A stretch of 9,159 nt of DNA from Candidatus Melainabacteria bacterium (GTDB taxonomy: Bacteria; Actinomycetota; Actinomycetes; Mycobacteriales; Pseudonocardiaceae), in assembly GCA_903970565.1 (NCBI GenBank), contig CAJCJE010000866.1:1-9159 (forward strand), written 5' to 3'. Below, piece by piece: positions 8,044-9,159 of this stretch (the stretch's first letter is position 1; each line of letters opens with the position of its first letter). The notes beneath the pieces were generated by a model. The model worked only from the letters and a program-made list of their open reading frames with translations. It was not told the origin of the DNA and searched no databases. The translations under genes and the position numbers were made by a program.

Positions 8044-8169
8044 GTGACAACAAGGCGGCGAGCCGGAATCGGCGCGCTGCACGGCGCGCCGCTGGATGTC
8101 GTTGCCTGCGAAACATCCGAGTTGGAGGTTCCGGCCGAGGTCGTGATCGAGGGTGTCCTGTTCACGTGA
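8044..8169 (+). pseudogene. Fragment resembling a UbiD-family decarboxylase
   Basis: One plus-strand frame reads IGALHGAPLDVV (8068-8103), then ACETSELEVPAEVVIEGVLF (8104-8163), and stops at TGA 8167. This matches a conserved internal stretch of UbiD (de)carboxylases, known in BsdC/YclC as AGAIQGEPYRIV followed by LSDLDVPWGAEVVLEGEI. UbiD proteins have about 450-500 residues; here only about 30 match. The rest, including the prenyl-FMN and active-site regions, is missing, and the GTG at 8044 has no good ribosome-binding site. It looks like a relic left by deletion. Recognition is from memory of the motif and needs a profile search. Confidence 0.45.
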
Positions 8170-8217
8170 TCGCCACATGAGACCTGCCATAGACCGCTTC
8201 GGCGGGGCGTCGATTGA

Positions 8218-8712
8218 TCAGGAGTCGTTGTTCGAGTCGAGCATGGTGATTGGCGGCATGTGACCGTCGTCGACGAGCGACTTCCAGATCGTGCGGGTGG
8301 CGTCGGCCAGCGCGGCGCTCTTTTCCTCGGTGAGCGGAGCGAACGCCAGTCGGCGCACGGTCGTGACATGTGCTGGCGCGGCTCGCCGGAGAAGATCCCT
8401 GGCTGCGCTGGTCAGCAAGACGTGCACGCCGCGCTTGTCCGACGGGCAGCTGGTCCGGCTCACCAGCCCGTCGCGTTCGAGCCGAGCGATCGCATGGGAC
8501 AGCCGGCTCTGCGAGTGCCCGGTGATTCCCGACAGCTCACCCATGTGAATCGTTGCTCCGGGACTGTCGGAGACCGCAGCCAGGATGCTGTACGTCTGGA
8601 ACGAGATTCCGAAGTCGGCCTGTAGTTGACGATCACTGAGGTGTTGCAGCGCGCTGGCGGTGGCGAGCAGACCGACCCATGCCTGCTGCTCAGTGGGCGA
8701 CAACCAATCCAT
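8218..8712 (-). CDS. MarR-family transcriptional regulator
   Basis: The product has 164 residues, normal for MarR proteins. The winged helix-turn-helix spans about 38-105, with a recognition helix near GHSQSRLSHAIARLERDGLV (65-84) and a wing containing CPSDKRGVHVLLT; Asp92 and Arg94 match the conserved DxR of the family wing. N- and C-terminal helices would form the dimer. Only one Cys (89) is present. The ATG at 8712 has no convincing ribosome-binding site. Six bases separate it from TACTAT (plus 8719-8724), a fair -10 box, so the message may be leaderless, which is common in actinobacteria. The gene is divergent from a YceI-family gene, and the shared spacer holds three related motifs that are its probable operators. 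It is likely to repress both genes; the ligand is unknown. Confidence 0.93.
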   Translation of the reverse strand: MDWLSPTEQQAWVGLLATASALQHLSDRQLQADFGISFQTYSILAAVSDSPGATIHMGELSGITGHSQSRLSHAIARLERDGLVSRTSCPSDKRGVHVLLTSAARDLLRRAAPAHVTTVRRLAFAPLTEEKSAALADATRTIWKSLVDDGHMPPITMLDSNNDS

Positions 8713-8724
8713 CTCGACATAGTA

Positions 8725-8795
8725 CTTGAAAATTCATGTTCATTGCTTGAAAAATCATGCCCGGGGGCTACGATGATAGATGAATCTTCAAATAC
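8725..8795. promoter_or_regulatory. Three related motifs in the marR/yceI spacer, candidate MarR operators
   Basis: CTTGAAAATTCATG (8725-8738) and CTTGAAAAATCATG (8746-8759) are direct repeats 21 bp apart (two helical turns), differing at one base. A third copy, inverted, lies at 8779-8795 (GATGAATCTTCAAATAC) and matches the complement of the first at 14 of 17 positions. Copies one and three centre on TGAA-NN-TTCA, a short palindrome of the size MarR dimers bind. They flank or cover both proposed promoters. Confidence 0.6.
8747..8774 (+). promoter_or_regulatory. Probable promoter of the yceI-like gene
   Basis: TTGAAA (8747-8752, five of six -35 bases) and TACGAT (8769-8774, four of six -10 bases) are separated by 16 bp. 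The -35 box lies inside the second operator-like motif, and the third motif lies around the expected start, so the site suits repression by the divergent MarR protein. Confidence 0.45.
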
Positions 8796-8813
8796 TTCAG
8801 AAAAGGTTCCGAC

Positions 8814-9159
8814 ATGACCGAGCTCCAGAACCCCGTACCCAGCATCGACCTGGCGTCACTGATCGGAACGTGGCAGCTTGACCCAGGTAAGACCGTTGTG
8901 CGCCTGCGCACCAAGGCCATGTGGGGCATGGTCACCGTCAACGGATCGCTGCGCGCCGTCGAGGGAAGCGGCGCGGTCGGCCACGACGGCTCGGTCACCG
9001 GCACCTTCGTGGTCGATGCCGCGTCCATCGACACCGCCCAGGCCAAGCGCGACGAGCACCTGCGCGGGACGGACTTCTTCGACGTCGAGCGCTACCCCAC
9101 CTTCACCTATGCGGTGACGTCCGCGACTCTCGGGGCGGGTGGGGCGGTGTCGGTTCTCG
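8814..9159 (+). CDS. YceI-family protein (lipocalin-like beta barrel), 3' partial
   Basis: The ATG at 8814 has AAAAGG seven bases upstream, and the frame stays open to the window edge, giving 115 residues of an expected 180 or so. Family features are in order: WQLDPGKTVVRLRTKAMWGMV (20-40) as the first strands, VNGSL (42-46), a VDAASIDT segment (67-74), and the hallmark KRDEHLRGTDFFDVERYPTF (78-97). There is no signal peptide, so this is a cytoplasmic type rather than a periplasmic one like E. coli YceI. YceI proteins bind isoprenoid or other amphipathic lipids in a barrel cavity; their role in actinobacteria is unclear. The divergent MarR gene and the operator-like motifs upstream suggest control by a small molecule. 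Confidence 0.9.
   Translation, partial: MTELQNPVPSIDLASLIGTWQLDPGKTVVRLRTKAMWGMVTVNGSLRAVEGSGAVGHDGSVTGTFVVDAASIDTAQAKRDEHLRGTDFFDVERYPTFTYAVTSATLGAGGAVSVL

Larger units (their letters stand above)
7770..8217. other. 448-bp gap without an intact gene
   Basis: The gap lies between the secreted-protein gene and marR. It holds the likely promoter of the former with a direct repeat (7789-7830) and a plus-strand UbiD-like fragment (8044-8169). A very short CCGC-TTCG-GCGG hairpin at 8194-8205, downstream of marR, may help end that transcript. In 7834-8043 I see no credible coding on either strand. Open frames crossing the region have poor codon use and no recognisable protein. Confidence 0.5.

Noticed and set aside
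7766..8116. Minus-strand frame of 116 codons upstream of the secreted-protein gene
   Set aside because: It crosses the promoter region and the UbiD-like relic, has poor codon use and no recognisable sequence.

Overview
The window looks like actinobacterial DNA: GC-rich coding with strong third-position GC, Shine-Dalgarno starts, short operons and many regulator/enzyme pairs. The genus cannot be fixed from the sequence. Two parts differ in character: the right end of a polyketide-type biosynthetic locus (about 1-5150), and a patchwork of small regulator/target pairs mixed with what look like decayed gene fragments (about 5150-9159).

Left part. The first gene (open from base 2, so it begins outside the window) is the C-terminal end of a modular polyketide synthase: a post-AT/KS linker, an acyl carrier domain, a repetitive linker and a fused alpha/beta hydrolase that probably acts in chain release. 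It runs directly into an isochorismatase-fold hydrolase that has Ala where the family's catalytic Cys normally sits. Facing these, tail to tail across a hairpin, are two coupled genes on the minus strand for ABC-F ATPases, soluble twin-ATPase proteins that act on the ribosome. Two different ABC-F proteins beside a polyketide synthase suggest self-protection against a ribosome-targeting product, which is an inference from context.

Middle. A minus-strand reading-frame remnant (5268-5599), with no start and a frame change, lies between the ABC-F pair and a divergent pair: a short-chain dehydrogenase/reductase (minus) and a TetR regulator (plus). Their 88-bp spacer holds two matching 16-bp palindromes. 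One overlaps the -35 box of a good promoter for the reductase, so the TetR protein probably represses the reductase and possibly itself.

Right part. A short piece resembling the linker of a NarL/LuxR-type response regulator follows tetR. Then come a secreted four-cysteine protein with more A+T-rich codons, a 448-bp gap that contains a fragment resembling UbiD-family decarboxylases, and a divergent MarR regulator / YceI-family pair whose spacer carries three related TGAA-NN-TTCA-type motifs. The yceI-like gene runs off the right edge.

No RNA genes, CRISPR arrays, transposase genes or integrases were seen.
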